From positions 1-64,000 of the forward strand of contig LRBF01000033.1 of the NCBI GenBank assembly GCA_001580565.1: 64,000 nucleotides of DNA. Reading direction: 5' to 3'. Positions 8,139 to 18,135 of this stretch are shown here, piece by piece; within the stretch, counting starts at the first letter, position 1, and each line of letters begins with the position of its first letter. The notes beneath the pieces are model-generated. The model worked only from the letters and a program-made list of their open reading frames with translations, was not told the DNA's origin and ran no database searches. This DNA is from Caballeronia megalochromosomata (GTDB lineage Bacteria > Pseudomonadota > Gammaproteobacteria > Burkholderiales > Burkholderiaceae). A program made the translations under genes and the position numbers.

Positions 8139-9236
8139 TTAGGTCAGCGAAATATCCGTGACGCGCCGTGGCGCTTCCAGATATTCCTTCGACTGCATTT
8201 CGACGATGCGCGACACCGTGCGCGCGAACTCGTTGGCCATCGGCCCTTCCACGTACAGCTCTTCCGCGGGCACGGCCGCCGACATCAGCAGTTTCACCTT
8301 GTGGTCGTAGAACACGTCGATGAGCCACGTGAAGCGGCGCGCTTCGGAGGCCATGCGCGGCGTCATCTGCGGCACGTCCGAGAGGATGACCGCATGGAAC
8401 CGGTTCGACAGTTCGAGATAGTCGTTCTGCGAGCGCGGGCCGCCGCAGAGCGTGGCGAAGTCGAACCACACGACGCCGTCGGCACGGCGCAACGCCTTGA
8501 TCTCGCGCTTCTCGATGTGCAGCAGCGGGCTTTCGTCGGGGACGGCCGCAAGCTTCGCGTAGTCGGCGCGCAACGCCTCGCTCGCTGCGGCGCCGAGCGG
8601 CGTGTGGTACGCCTTCACTTGCGACAGCGTGCGCTTGCGGTAGTCGGTGCCGGCATCGACGTTGAGCACGTCGAGATGCTCCTTGAGGAGCTCGATCGCC
8701 GGCAACAGACGATCGCGATGCAGCCCTTCCGGATACAGCGTGTCAGGCTGGTAATTGGACGTCATCACGAACTGCACGCCAGCCTTGAACAGGCGATCGA
8801 GCAGGCGATAGAGAATCATCGCGTCGGCGATATCGGAGACGTGGAATTCGTCGAAGCAGATCAGCCTGAAGCGTTTGGCGATGCGTTTGGCGAGTTCGTC
8901 GAGCGGATCGGCCTGCCCTTTCAGTTCTTCCAGCTCGCGATGCACTTCGCGCATGAACTCGTGAAAATGCAGACGCGTCTTACGTTGCACGGGCACGACG
9001 GCATAGAAGCTGTCCATCAAGAAGCTCTTGCCGCGTCCGACGCCGCCCCACAGGTAGACACCGCGCGGCAGGTCCGGCCGTACGAGAAACTTCTTGAGCG
9101 CATTGGAGCGGCGGGCCTTGTACGCGACCCATTCCTCGTAGCAGCGCTGCAGGCGCGCGACCGCCGCGAGCTGCGCCTCGTCCGATTGATAACCCCGCGT
9201 GCGCAGTTCGTTTTCGTAGTATTCGGTGACGTTCAT
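8139..9236 (-). CDS. zapE: cell division ATPase ZapE (AFG1 family)
   Basis: P-loop ATPase of 365 residues; in E. coli, ZapE associates with the Z-ring and affects FtsZ assembly under stress. The Walker A motif is GGVGRGKSFLMD, Walker B is FRLICFDEFHV, and the sensor-like stretch is VMTSNYQPDTLY, as in the AFG1/LACE1 family. Length matches the family. The ATG at 9236 begins MNVTEYYENEL. It lies downstream of lpdA on the same strand, separated by a hairpin at 9256-9287, so read-through from the odh genes is possible. The odh-zapE order is common in Burkholderiaceae. Confidence 0.93.
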   Translation of the reverse strand: MNVTEYYENELRTRGYQSDEAQLAAVARLQRCYEEWVAYKARRSNALKKFLVRPDLPRGVYLWGGVGRGKSFLMDSFYAVVPVQRKTRLHFHEFMREVHRELEELKGQADPLDELAKRIAKRFRLICFDEFHVSDIADAMILYRLLDRLFKAGVQFVMTSNYQPDTLYPEGLHRDRLLPAIELLKEHLDVLNVDAGTDYRKRTLSQVKAYHTPLGAAASEALRADYAKLAAVPDESPLLHIEKREIKALRRADGVVWFDFATLCGGPRSQNDYLELSNRFHAVILSDVPQMTPRMASEARRFTWLIDVFYDHKVKLLMSAAVPAEELYVEGPMANEFARTVSRIVEMQSKEYLEAPRRVTDISLT

Positions 9237-9255
9237 CTTCTGCCGTATGAAGTGA

Positions 9256-9287
9256 CGAAGGCGAGCGGTTTGATCCGCTCGCCTTCG
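9256..9287 (-). terminator. hairpin between lpdA and zapE
   Basis: CGAAGGCGAGCGG (9256-9268) pairs perfectly with 9275-9287 around a TTTGAT loop. On the minus strand the following bases are not T-rich, so it may be a partial terminator or mRNA-stability hairpin at the end of the odh operon. Confidence 0.5.
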
Positions 9288-9319
9288 TTGCGATGCCTTA
9301 CTGCCCGAAGCCGAGCTTC

Positions 9320-10750
9320 TTACATGTTCAGCGCGCGCTTGTCGACGGCGAGCGCCGCTTCACGCATCACTTCCGACAGCGACGGATGCGGATGGCAAAT
9401 GCGGCCGATATCTTCCGACGCCGCCTTGAACTCCATCGCCACGACCGCTTCCGCGATCAGGTCCGATGCGTCCGCCGCGATCACGTGCACGCCGAGGATT
9501 TCGTCGGTCTTCGCGTCGGCGATCATCTTGACGAAGCCTTCAGCCTTGCCGATACCCAGCGCACGGCCGTTGGCCATCATCGGGAACTGGCCGGTCTTGA
9601 TCTCGCGGCCTTCGGCCTTGAGCTGCTGCTCGGTCTTGCCGACCCACGCGATTTCCGGTTCCGTGTAGATGACCCACGGCACGCAGTTGTAGTCGATGTG
9701 AGGCTTCTGACCGTCGATGATCTCCGCCACCGCCACGCCTTCGTCTTCCGCCTTGTGCGCGAGCATCGGGCCGCGCACCACGTCGCCGATCGCGTACACG
9801 TTCGGCACGCTCGTCGCGCAGTGGTCGTCCACGTCGATGAAACCGCGCTCGTTGGCCTTCAGGCCGATGCTTTCCAGACCGAGGTTGTCGGTGTTCGGCA
9901 CGCGGCCGATCGACACGATCAGACGATCCGCTTCCAGCGTCTGCGCATTGCCCGCGTTGTCCGTGTAAGCGATCGAGACGCCATTGTCCGACGTCTTCAC
10001 TTCGCCGATCTTCACGCCGAGGTGAATATCGAGGCCCTGCTTCTTGAACTGCTTCGCGGCTTCCTTCGCGAGCGACTCATCCGCCGCGCCGAGGAATTGC
10101 GGCAGCGCTTCCAGCACGGTCACATCCGCGCCGAGACGCCGCCACACCGAGCCGAGTTCCAGACCGATCACGCCCGCGCCGATCACGGCGAGCTTCTTCG
10201 GCACGGCGTCGAACGACAGCGCACCTTCGTTGTCCGCGACGACCTTGTTGTCGACCGGAATGTTCGGCAGATGACGCGCCTTCGAGCCCGTCGCGATGAT
10301 CACGTTCTTCGCCGTGACGACTTCAGTCTCGCCTTCGCCCGACACTTCGATCTGCACGCCCGCGCCGTTCTTGCCGGTGAACTTGCCGTGGCCCTTGAGC
10401 CACGTGATCTTGTTCTTGCGGAACAGGAACTCGATGCCCTTCGTCATCTTCTCGACGATGCCGTCCTTGCGGGCCAGCATCTTCGACACGTCGAGCTTCA
10501 CGTCCGACACGCTGATGCCGTGATCGGCCAGATGCTTCGACGCATTTTCGAATTCTTCCGACGACGCGAGCAGCGCCTTCGACGGAATGCAGCCCACGTT
10601 CAGGCACGTGCCGCCGAGCTTGAGCGCGCCGGCCGGGTTCTTCCACTTCTCGATACACGCAACCGTCTTGCCGAGCTGCGCTGCGCGAATCGCCGCGATA
10701 TAGCCGCCCGGGCCCGCGCCGATCACGACGACATCAAATTCCTTGGACAT
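9320..10750 (-). CDS. lpdA: dihydrolipoyl dehydrogenase (E3 of 2-oxoglutarate dehydrogenase)
   Basis: FAD flavoenzyme of 476 residues that reoxidises dihydrolipoamide on E2 with NAD+. The FAD-binding loop is [12 protein letters not shown], the redox-active disulfide is [13 protein letters not shown], the NAD-binding loop is [12 protein letters not shown], and the C-terminal His-Glu pair is in [13 protein letters not shown]. The chosen ATG at 10750 has AAAGGAAAG just upstream; the frame is open ten codons further without a ribosome site. It is third in odhA-odhB-lpdA, so it is probably the E3 dedicated to 2-oxoglutarate dehydrogenase; a separate pyruvate dehydrogenase E3 would be expected elsewhere. 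Confidence 0.96.
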   Translation of the reverse strand: MSKEFDVVVIGAGPGGYIAAIRAAQLGKTVACIEKWKNPAGALKLGGTCLNVGCIPSKALLASSEEFENASKHLADHGISVSDVKLDVSKMLARKDGIVEKMTKGIEFLFRKNKITWLKGHGKFTGKNGAGVQIEVSGEGETEVVTAKNVIIATGSKARHLPNIPVDNKVVADNEGALSFDAVPKKLAVIGAGVIGLELGSVWRRLGADVTVLEALPQFLGAADESLAKEAAKQFKKQGLDIHLGVKIGEVKTSDNGVSIAYTDNAGNAQTLEADRLIVSIGRVPNTDNLGLESIGLKANERGFIDVDDHCATSVPNVYAIGDVVRGPMLAHKAEDEGVAVAEIIDGQKPHIDYNCVPWVIYTEPEIAWVGKTEQQLKAEGREIKTGQFPMMANGRALGIGKAEGFVKMIADAKTDEILGVHVIAADASDLIAEAVVAMEFKAASEDIGRICHPHPSLSEVMREAALAVDKRALNM

Positions 10751-10770
10751 GACTTTCCTTTGGGGTCTAT

Positions 10771-10824
10771 CTCCGCTCATGCGGAGCAGCCTCGTGCGGT
10801 GCGCGCGAGCCTATCGCGCGCACC
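10771..10824 (-). other. two hairpins in the odhB-lpdA intercistronic region
   Basis: CTCCGC-TCAT-GCGGAG (10771-10786) and a 10-bp stem GGTGCGCGCG (10798-10807) with CGCGCGCACC (10815-10824) lie in the 91-base gap between odhB and lpdA. Neither has a T-tract, so they are more likely RNA-stability or processing elements that set the E3 level than terminators. Confidence 0.5.
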
Positions 10825-10841
10825 GAGGCGAATTGCTTTTC

Positions 10842-12134
10842 TTACAGGTCCAGCAGCAGACGGGCCGGATCTTCCAGCGCATCTTTCATGGCGACCAGCG
10901 ACAGCACGGCTTCGCGGCCGTCGATGATGCGGTGGTCGTACGACAGCGCGAGATAGTTCATCGGGCGGATGACGATCTGGCCGTTTTCGACAACTGCGCG
11001 TTCCTTCGTGGCGTGCACGCCGAGAATGGCGGACTGCGGCGGGTTGATGATCGGCGTCGACAACATGGAGCCGAACACGCCGCCGTTCGAGATGGAGAAC
11101 GTGCCGCCGGTCATTTCTTCGATCGACAGCTTGCCGTCCTTCGCCTTCTGGCCGAATTCGGCGATCTTCTTTTCGATGTCGGCGAGGCTCATCTGATCCG
11201 CGTTGCGCAGGATCGGCACGACGAGACCGCGCGGCGAACCGACCGCGATACCGATGTCGAAGTAGCCGTGATAGACGATGTCGTTACCGTCGATCGATGC
11301 GTTCACGAGCGGGAACTTCTTCAGCGCATGCACGGCCGCCTTCACGAAAAACGACATGAAGCCGAGCTTCACGCCGTGTTCCTTCTCGAAGCGGTCCTTG
11401 TACTTGTTGCGCAGATCCATGACCGGCGCCATGTTGACTTCGTTGAACGTCGTCAGGATGGCGTTGGTTTGCTGCGATTCGAGCAGACGCTCGGCGATAC
11501 GCGCACGCAGACGCGACATCGGCACGCGCTGTTCCGGGCGGTCCTTGAGCCACTGGTCGGCCGATGCCGGCGCGCTGACTTGCGGCAGCGCGGGCTTCGC
11601 GGCGCGCGCGGGCGCGGCGGCCGGAGCCGGTGCGGCGGCCTTGGCAGGTGCCGGAGCCGATGCCGAAGCGGCGAGCGCGTCGCCCTTCGTGATACGGCCG
11701 TCGCGGCCCGAACCCGAAACCTGATCCGACGAAACGCCCTTCTCGGCCAGGATCTTCGTCGCGGCTGGCGATGCGGCACCACCCGCCGACGCTTGCGCCG
11801 TAGCCGGAGCAGCAGCGGCGGCAGTCGTTTCCGCGACCGGCGCGGGTTTCACTTCGGAATCGCCGGCAGCGGCGACCGCTTCGCCCGCTTTCGCGTCGGT
11901 GTCGATCTTCGCGATGATTTCGTCGGCGGTGACGATATCGCCGTCGTGCTTGATCACTTGCGCCAGCACGCCGGCGGACGGCGCGGGCACTTCGAGCACA
12001 ACCTTGTCGGTCTCGATTTCGATGAGGATTTCGTCCTGGGCGACAGCCTCACCCGGCTTCTTCTTCCATTGCAGCATGGTCGCTTCCGAGACCGACTCGG
12101 AAAGCTGGGGAACCTTGACTTCTACGATAGCCAT
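10842..12134 (-). CDS. odhB: dihydrolipoyllysine succinyltransferase (E2 of 2-oxoglutarate dehydrogenase)
   Basis: Transfers the succinyl group to CoA; 430 residues. Domains in order: a lipoyl domain (about 1-78, lipoyl lysine in [12 protein letters not shown]), an Ala/Pro-rich linker, an E3/E1-binding domain around [24 protein letters not shown], a second Ala/Pro linker, and the catalytic domain with the C-terminal [12 protein letters not shown] motif. One lipoyl domain and the SucB-like start ([15 protein letters not shown]) separate it from pyruvate dehydrogenase E2. The ATG has AGGACA upstream. It lies between odhA and lpdA, 94 bases after odhA. Confidence 0.96.
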   Translation of the reverse strand: MAIVEVKVPQLSESVSEATMLQWKKKPGEAVAQDEILIEIETDKVVLEVPAPSAGVLAQVIKHDGDIVTADEIIAKIDTDAKAGEAVAAAGDSEVKPAPVAETTAAAAAPATAQASAGGAASPAATKILAEKGVSSDQVSGSGRDGRITKGDALAASASAPAPAKAAAPAPAAAPARAAKPALPQVSAPASADQWLKDRPEQRVPMSRLRARIAERLLESQQTNAILTTFNEVNMAPVMDLRNKYKDRFEKEHGVKLGFMSFFVKAAVHALKKFPLVNASIDGNDIVYHGYFDIGIAVGSPRGLVVPILRNADQMSLADIEKKIAEFGQKAKDGKLSIEEMTGGTFSISNGGVFGSMLSTPIINPPQSAILGVHATKERAVVENGQIVIRPMNYLALSYDHRIIDGREAVLSLVAMKDALEDPARLLLDL

Positions 12135-12228
12135 TTCTGTATTGTCCTAATGCGTGTCTGTGTGTTCGAGCGAGGGACCGGGGAGCCGCCGTTACGCAAA
12201 CGGCTGAGCCGGTCCCATCGAGCCATGC

Positions 12229-15087
12229 TTACTTCGCGATGATCTGCGCGCCCTTCAGGCGGCCGAACGCGCCTTCCACGAGCACCTTCTGCTGCTCGTA
12301 GTGCTTCGCGTAGTAGCCGACTGCCGGCGACGCCGAAGCCGGACGGCCGCTGTAGGCCAGCTTCATGCCTTCGCGCATGCCTTCGCGCAGATGGTGCTCG
12401 ACATAGAACCAGGCGCCCTGGTTCTGCGGCTCGTCCTGCACCCAGACCACTTCGGTCGCGTTTTCGTACTTCTTGAGTTCCGCGTCGAACTGCTTGTGCG
12501 CGAACGGATACAGCTGCTCGATACGCACGATGGCGAAATCGTTGCTCTTCGCTTCGCGGCGATGCGCGACGAGGTCGTAGTACACGCGGCCCGAACACAC
12601 GATCACGCGCTTGACCTTCTTCGGCTCGATCGCATCGTCGACTTCACCGATGACCGGCTGGAACGAGCCCTTCGACAGTTCCGACAGATCCGACACGGCT
12701 TCCTTGTGACGCAGCAGCGACTTCGGCGTGAAGATGATGAGCGGCTTGCGGAACAGGCGGATCATCTGACGGCGCAGCAGATGGAAGATCTGCGCCGGCG
12801 TCGTCGGCTGGACCACCTGCATGTTGTGATCCGCGCACAGTTGCAGGAAGCGCTCGATACGCGCCGACGAGTGCTCCGGACCCTGACCTTCGTAACCGTG
12901 CGGCAGCATCATCGTGAGACCCGAGACGCGGCCCCACTTCACTTCGCCCGACGAGATGAACTGGTCGATCACGACCTGCGCGCCGTTCACGAAGTCGCCG
13001 AACTGCGCTTCCCATGCAACGAACGTGTTCGGCTCAGCCGTCGAATAGCCGTACTCGAAACCGAGCACCGCTTCTTCGGACAGCACGGAATCGATGACCG
13101 TGAACTTGGCCTGGCCTTCCGCGATGTTCTGCAGCGGAATATACGTGCCGTCGTTCCAGCGCTCGCGGTTCTGGTCATGCAGCACCGCGTGACGGTGCGT
13201 GAATGTGCCGCGGCCCGAGTCCTGGCCCGTCAGACGCACGGCGTAGCCCGATGCGACCAGCGACGCGAACGCGAGGTGCTCGCCCATGCCCCAGTCGAGC
13301 TTGGATTCGCCCAGACCCATCGCGCGGCGATCGTTGATCACGCGCTCGACGAGCGGATGAACCTTGAAGTTCTCGGGAATCGTCGTGATGCGCTCGGCGA
13401 GACGCTTCAGTTCGGCGAGCGGAACCGCCGTGTCAGCCGCGTCGGTCCACTTGCGGTTCAGGAACGGCACCCAGTCGACCGCATACTTGCTCTTGTAGTT
13501 CGAGAGCACAGGATCGATCGTGTGATGGCCTTCGTCCATCGCCTGACGATATTCCTTGATGTACCTGTCCGCGTCGTCGGCCGTGATCACGCCTTGCTGC
13601 ACGAGCTTTTCCGCGTAGACGGCGCGCGTGCCCGGGTGTTTGGCGATGGTCTTGTACATCAGCGGCTGCGTGACCGCCGGCGTGTCCTGCTCGTTGTGGC
13701 CGAGCTTGCGGAAGCAGATGATGTCGACGACCACGTCCTTGTGGAACTTCATGCGGAAGTCGATCGCGAGTTGCGTCGCGAGCACGACGGCTTCGGGATC
13801 GTCGCCATTCACGTGCAGCACCGGCGCCTCGATCATCTTGACGACGTCCGAGCAATACAGCGTCGAGCGCGCATCGCGCGGGTCCGACGTGGTGAAGCCG
13901 ATCTGGTTGTTGATGACGATGTGCAGCGTGCCGTGCGTGCCGTAGCCGCGCGTCTGCGCGAGGTTCAGCGTTTCCATCACAACGCCCTGGCCCGCGAAGG
14001 CCGCGTCGCCGTGCACTTGCACCGGCAGCACTTGCAGGCCTTCTTCGTCGCCGCGGCGATCCATACGCGCCTTGGCCGAGCCTTCGACCACCGGATTCAC
14101 GATTTCCAGGTGCGACGGGTTGAACGCGAGCGACAGGTGAACCGGGCCGCCTTCGGTCGAGACGTCCGACGAGAAGCCCTTGTGATACTTCACGTCGCCG
14201 GCCGGCAGGTCATCGACGTGCTTGCCTTCGAATTCAGCGAAGAGGTCCGCCGGCATCTTGCCGAGCGTATTGACCAGCACGTTGAGACGCCCACGGTGCG
14301 CCATGCCGATGACGATTTCCTGCACGCCGCTCGCGCCGCCATGACGGACGACTTCGTCCATCGACGCGATGAAGCTCTCGCCGCCTTCCAGCGAAAAGCG
14401 CTTCTGGCCGACGTACTTGGTGTGCAGGAAACGCTCGAGGCCTTCGGCGGCCGTCAGGCGATTCAGGATGTGCTTTTTCTTGTCGTTCGAGAAGTTCGGC
14501 GTCGAGCGGATCGACTCGAGCTTCTCCTTCCACCAGCGCTTTTGTTCCGGATCGCTGATGTACATGAATTCGGCGCCGATCGTGCCGCAGTACGTATCGC
14601 GCAGCGCCTTGACGATGTCGCGCAGCGATGCCTGCTCGAAACCGAAGTACAGGTTGTTCGCATTGAACACCTGGTCCATGTCGGCTTCGGTGAAGTCGTA
14701 GAAACCGGGTTCGAGTTCGGGGATCGCGGGACGCTCGCGGCGCTTGAGCGGGTCGAGGTTCGCCCACTGCGTGCCGAGGAATCGATACGCGCCAATCAGC
14801 GATTGAACGTAGACCTGCTTGCGTGCGGTGGTGAGGTCACCCGTGCTTTCACGCGGCAGAAAGGCGTTCGCCTTCGCGCGCTGGGCGAAAGATTCGACGA
14901 TGGGGCCGTGGGCCACGTCGTTGTGAGCCGTGCCGTCGGATGCGGGCACGTTCTGCAACGCGTCGAAATAGGCGCGCCAGGTCTCGGGCACTGACGCGGG
15001 ATTATCGAGATATTGCTCGTACAACTCTTCGACGTACGGAGCATTACCGCCGAACAGATAAGAGTTCGACTGGAATTGCTTCATCAT
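12229..15087 (-). CDS. odhA: 2-oxoglutarate dehydrogenase E1 component
   Basis: Thiamine-diphosphate enzyme that decarboxylates 2-oxoglutarate and succinylates E2; 952 residues, the normal length. The N-terminal tail (SYLFGGNAPYVEELYEQY) is the E2-interacting segment of this family. The substrate-site region is GMAHRGRLNVLVNTLG, the ThDP motif is around AAFAGQGVVMETLNL, and the C-terminal part has TGQDSGRGTFTHRHAV and LPHGYEGQGPEHSSAR. The start is a double ATG (15087/15084) with AAGGTGAG upstream. It is the first gene of odhA-odhB-lpdA, so it sets the TCA-cycle complex stoichiometry. Confidence 0.97.
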   Translation of the reverse strand: MMKQFQSNSYLFGGNAPYVEELYEQYLDNPASVPETWRAYFDALQNVPASDGTAHNDVAHGPIVESFAQRAKANAFLPRESTGDLTTARKQVYVQSLIGAYRFLGTQWANLDPLKRRERPAIPELEPGFYDFTEADMDQVFNANNLYFGFEQASLRDIVKALRDTYCGTIGAEFMYISDPEQKRWWKEKLESIRSTPNFSNDKKKHILNRLTAAEGLERFLHTKYVGQKRFSLEGGESFIASMDEVVRHGGASGVQEIVIGMAHRGRLNVLVNTLGKMPADLFAEFEGKHVDDLPAGDVKYHKGFSSDVSTEGGPVHLSLAFNPSHLEIVNPVVEGSAKARMDRRGDEEGLQVLPVQVHGDAAFAGQGVVMETLNLAQTRGYGTHGTLHIVINNQIGFTTSDPRDARSTLYCSDVVKMIEAPVLHVNGDDPEAVVLATQLAIDFRMKFHKDVVVDIICFRKLGHNEQDTPAVTQPLMYKTIAKHPGTRAVYAEKLVQQGVITADDADRYIKEYRQAMDEGHHTIDPVLSNYKSKYAVDWVPFLNRKWTDAADTAVPLAELKRLAERITTIPENFKVHPLVERVINDRRAMGLGESKLDWGMGEHLAFASLVASGYAVRLTGQDSGRGTFTHRHAVLHDQNRERWNDGTYIPLQNIAEGQAKFTVIDSVLSEEAVLGFEYGYSTAEPNTFVAWEAQFGDFVNGAQVVIDQFISSGEVKWGRVSGLTMMLPHGYEGQGPEHSSARIERFLQLCADHNMQVVQPTTPAQIFHLLRRQMIRLFRKPLIIFTPKSLLRHKEAVSDLSELSKGSFQPVIGEVDDAIEPKKVKRVIVCSGRVYYDLVAHRREAKSNDFAIVRIEQLYPFAHKQFDAELKKYENATEVVWVQDEPQNQGAWFYVEHHLREGMREGMKLAYSGRPASASPAVGYYAKHYEQQKVLVEGAFGRLKGAQIIAK

Positions 15088-15407
15088 TTTACGCTCACCT
15101 TTCTTCGAGTTTCTCGAGGAAGTGCGGGTTACGAAACCTTCCGCGCCACGGCCTGACCGTTTAGCGGATTGCGCGAATCAAGTCTGCTTGGAAGGACCTA
15201 ATAGCGACAGCTAATCCGAGAAGCATAGCACAGAACGAATAGTCATATGACGGATCGCCGCATGTGCCCTGCCCTCGTCATCCTTTGCGCAACAAGCATG
15301 TGCGGGCTTTTGTGAGATACGCAAGGGTCTCTTCCACGGCTTCGCACAAAGACAAAAGCCGCCCGAAGGCGGCTTTAGTTCCGGCGATATGAACCAATGC
15401 CTGATAG
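15088..15407. other. odhA upstream region and typA downstream region
   Basis: No gene seen in these 320 bases. The odhA-proximal part should contain the odhA promoter, but no hexamer pair at proper spacing was convincing. The typA terminator is at 15355-15376. Confidence 0.5.
15355..15376 (-). terminator. intrinsic terminator of typA
   Basis: A 9-bp stem AAAGCCGCC/GGCGGCTTT with a tetraloop; on the minus strand it continues into TTTTGTCTTTG. It begins 32 bases after the typA stop. Confidence 0.8.
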
Positions 15408-17234
15408 TTACTCGGCGTTGGCTTCGCGGCTCGCGCGACGGCGCTCGTGTTCCTTCAGATGACGCTTGCGCAGACGGATCGACTGCGGCGTGACTTCGAC
15501 GAGTTCGTCGTCGTCGATGAACTCGACCGCGTATTCGAGCGAGAGCTGGATCGGCGGCACGAGGCGCACGGCTTCGTCGGTGCCCGACGCGCGCACGTTG
15601 GTCAGCTGCTTGCCCTTGATCGGGTTCACGACGAGGTCGTTGTCGCGGCTGTGAATGCCGATGATCATGCCTTCATAGAGCGCATCGCCCGGCGACACGA
15701 ACATGCGGCCGCGATCCTGCAGCTTCCACAGCGCATAGGCGACGGCGGCGCCATCGTCCTGCGAGATCAGCACGCCGTTGCGACGCTCGCCGACCGAGCC
15801 CTCCTTCACCGGCGCATACGAATCGAACGTGTGGCTCATCAGGCCCGTGCCGCGCGTGAGCGTCAGGAACTCGCTCTGGAAGCCGATCAGACCGCGCGCC
15901 GAAATCTTGTACTCGAGACGCGTGCGGCCACGGCCGTCGGAGGTCATGTCGAGCATTTCGCCCTTACGGCGGCCGAGCTCTTCCATCACGCCGCCCTGAT
16001 GCTGGTCTTCGATATCGACCGTCAGGTTTTCATACGGCTCGCACTTCACGCCGTCGATTTCCTGCAGCACCACGCGCGGACGCGACACGGCGAGCTCGTA
16101 ACCTTCACGACGCATGTTCTCGACAAGAATCGTCAGATGCAGTTCGCCGCGGCCCGACACTTCGAACGTGGTTTCGTCGCCCGTGTCCTTCACGCGCAGC
16201 GCCACGTTGTGGTTCAGTTCCTTGGTGAGACGGTCGCGAATCTGGCGGCTCGTCACGAACTTGCCTTCCTTGCCCGCGAGCGGCGACGAATTCACGAGGA
16301 AGTTCATCGTGAGCGTCGGTTCGTCGACGGTGATCATCGGCAGCGCTTCGGGATTGTCCGGCGAGCAGATCGTCACGCCGATGCCGATTTCCTCGATACC
16401 GTTGATCAGCACGATATCGCCCGCCTGCGCTTCTTCGACCTGCACGCGCTCGAGGCCGTGGAACGACAGCACCTGATTGATCTTGCGATTGATGATCGCG
16501 CCGTCCGGACCCGAACGCACCGCGACCTGCATGCCGGGGCGGATGCGACCGCGCGCGACGCGGCCCACGCCAATACGGCCGACATACGAGTTGTAGTCGA
16601 GCGACGTGATCTGCAATTGCAGCGGACCGTCCGGATCAGCCGGGCGCACCGGAACGTGTTCGAGAATGGCTTCGAAGAGCGGGCGCATCGTGCCTTCGCG
16701 CACTTCGGGCGAGAGACCGGCGTAGCCGTTCAGACCCGACGCATACACGATCGGGAAGTCGAGCTGCTCTTCGGTCGCGCCGAGCTTGTCGAAGAGGTCG
16801 AAGGTCTGGTTGATCACCCAGTCGATACGCGCGCCCGGACGGTCAACCTTGTTGATGACGACGATCGGCTTGAGACCGAGCGCGAGCGCCTTCTTCGTGA
16901 CGAAGCGCGTCTGCGGCATCGGGCCTTCGACGGCGTCGACGAGCAGCAGCACGGAGTCGACCATCGACAGCACGCGCTCCACTTCGCCGCCGAAGTCCGC
17001 GTGTCCCGGCGTATCGACGATATTGATGTGGGTGCCTTCGTATTCGACGGCGCAGTTCTTCGCCAGGATCGTGATGCCACGTTCCTTTTCGATGTCGTTC
17101 GAGTCCATGACCCGCTCGGCGACCTGCTGGTTTTCCCGGAACGTGCCCGACTGGCGGAGCAACTGGTCGACGAGCGTGGTCTTGCCGTGGTCGACGTGGG
17201 CAATGATGGCGATATTGCGGAGGGCGCGAGTCAT
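15408..17234 (-). CDS. typA: ribosome-associated GTPase TypA/BipA
   Basis: Translational GTPase of the EF-G class, 608 residues, involved in ribosome assembly and stress adaptation. G1 is [15 protein letters not shown], switch region [10 protein letters not shown]3 [12 protein letters not shown]4 NKVDRPGAR. Domain II, the EF-G-like alpha/beta domain and the TypA-specific C-terminal domain (ending [11 protein letters not shown]) follow. The ATG at 17234 begins [14 protein letters not shown], standard for the family. It is monocistronic as far as visible, divergent from the marR efflux operon and followed by its own terminator. Confidence 0.97.
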   Translation of the reverse strand: MTRALRNIAIIAHVDHGKTTLVDQLLRQSGTFRENQQVAERVMDSNDIEKERGITILAKNCAVEYEGTHINIVDTPGHADFGGEVERVLSMVDSVLLLVDAVEGPMPQTRFVTKKALALGLKPIVVINKVDRPGARIDWVINQTFDLFDKLGATEEQLDFPIVYASGLNGYAGLSPEVREGTMRPLFEAILEHVPVRPADPDGPLQLQITSLDYNSYVGRIGVGRVARGRIRPGMQVAVRSGPDGAIINRKINQVLSFHGLERVQVEEAQAGDIVLINGIEEIGIGVTICSPDNPEALPMITVDEPTLTMNFLVNSSPLAGKEGKFVTSRQIRDRLTKELNHNVALRVKDTGDETTFEVSGRGELHLTILVENMRREGYELAVSRPRVVLQEIDGVKCEPYENLTVDIEDQHQGGVMEELGRRKGEMLDMTSDGRGRTRLEYKISARGLIGFQSEFLTLTRGTGLMSHTFDSYAPVKEGSVGERRNGVLISQDDGAAVAYALWKLQDRGRMFVSPGDALYEGMIIGIHSRDNDLVVNPIKGKQLTNVRASGTDEAVRLVPPIQLSLEYAVEFIDDDELVEVTPQSIRLRKRHLKEHERRRASREANAE

Positions 17235-17477
17235 ATAGAGATGTCTTGGTTGTGCGCCGTCGGAGCGAGTCTCTTCAACGAGACTTCATGGCTCGGCAAG
17301 CCCCCCTTGAAACCGTCATGCAAGCATGACTACGCGGGCCCGGCGCGGTGAGAACCGTAAATTATAGCACGCATGGATGACGTTCCCTTGCAATAGGACT
17401 CAACCCGTAAAGTCCGATGCACAAGCCTGTTTGTCGCAATCAGCCGGTCGATTGTTAAGCGGTTTCAGAAAAGAGTC

Positions 17478-17506
17478 TTGCAGCGCCTGAAACGCCCACC
17501 TATAAT
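17478..17506 (+). promoter_or_regulatory. sigma-70 promoter of the marR-efflux operon
   Basis: A -35 TTGCAG (17478-17483), a 17-bp spacer and a perfect -10 TATAAT (17501-17506) lie 38 bases before the marR ATG. The spacing is ideal. This is one of the best promoters in the window. Confidence 0.8.
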
Positions 17507-17520
17507 GCTGCCTAGTCAAC

Positions 17521-17538
17521 TATTGCAATCGCATAATA
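17521..17538 (+). promoter_or_regulatory. possible MarR autoregulatory operator
   Basis: TATTGC-AATC-GCATAATA, an imperfect dyad containing the palindrome ATTGCAAT, lies between the -10 element and the marR start codon. This is where a MarR-family autorepressor normally binds. A related ATTGCAA also occurs upstream of the outer-membrane gene. The assignment is inferred. Confidence 0.4.
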
Positions 17539-17544
17539 ATTTCC

Positions 17545-18060
17545 ATGAGCGACGCTCCGAAATCCGCGGCGATCGGCGACTATGTGCTCGCCGAGAGCGT
17601 CGGCTACCTGATCAGCCGGGTGCGCTCGACCATGTGGAACATGGTCACGCAACACACGACCTCTGAACTAGGCATCACGAGCACGCAGGCGAGCATCCTG
17701 TTCATGCTGGCGGTCGGCAAGTGCCTGACGGCGGCGGACATCGCCCGCGAATATGGCATCGACGCGAGCGCCGTCACCCGCCTCATCGACCGGCTTGAAA
17801 AGCGTGGCCTGCTCTCGCGCGTGCGCAGCGAAGAAGACCGTCGCGTTGTGCGCCTCGCGCTGACGGACGATGGCGAGGCGACCGCCGAGAAGATTCCGGC
17901 CATCTTCACGCGCGTGCTGGACAATCTGCTCGCGGGCTTCACGCCCGAAGAAGTGGGTTTTCTGAAGAGCATGCTACGCCGGATTCTGGCTAATTCCTGC
18001 GATCCTTCCGTTGCGCCGCTGCTCGGCGGCAATGATAAGCCTGGTACGTCATTGCGATGA
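17545..18060 (+). CDS. MarR-family transcriptional regulator of the efflux operon
   Basis: Winged-helix dimeric repressor of 171 residues. The recognition region is LTAADIAREYGIDASAVTRLIDRLEKRGLL, followed by the wing RVRSEEDRRVVRLALTDDG, both classic MarR. It is the first gene of a run that continues with an outer-membrane channel, a membrane-fusion protein and an MFS pump, so it most likely represses these and itself, with relief by a phenolic or antibiotic ligand (EmrR-like logic). The start ATG at 17545 has no strong ribosome site. The C-terminal tail (SVAPLLGGNDKPGTSLR) is probably disordered. Confidence 0.9.
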   Translation: MSDAPKSAAIGDYVLAESVGYLISRVRSTMWNMVTQHTTSELGITSTQASILFMLAVGKCLTAADIAREYGIDASAVTRLIDRLEKRGLLSRVRSEEDRRVVRLALTDDGEATAEKIPAIFTRVLDNLLAGFTPEEVGFLKSMLRRILANSCDPSVAPLLGGNDKPGTSLR

Positions 18061-18075
18061 CAAGCAAATTTGTCA
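18058..18075 (+). promoter_or_regulatory. perfect dyad between marR and the outer-membrane efflux gene
   Basis: TGACAA-GCAAAT-TTGTCA, 6-bp arms with a 6-base spacer, starts within the marR stop codon. It has the size of a MarR-family operator and could give the pump genes a separate control point. There is no T-tract, so it is not a terminator. Confidence 0.4.
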
Positions 18076-18135
18076 TCCCAAGCCTACAAAATGATTGCAA
18101 CGTCCATCTTTAATTCTCATCTCAAGAGACGGGAT

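Larger units (their letters stand above)
17235..17544. other. divergent intergenic region typA / marR
   Basis: No gene found in 310 bases. The right end carries the marR promoter and an A/T-rich stretch with a possible operator. The left end should carry the typA promoter, for which no convincing hexamers were found. Confidence 0.6.

Noticed and set aside
12301..14994. 897-codon plus-strand open frame across odhA
   Set aside because: Antisense shadow of odhA.
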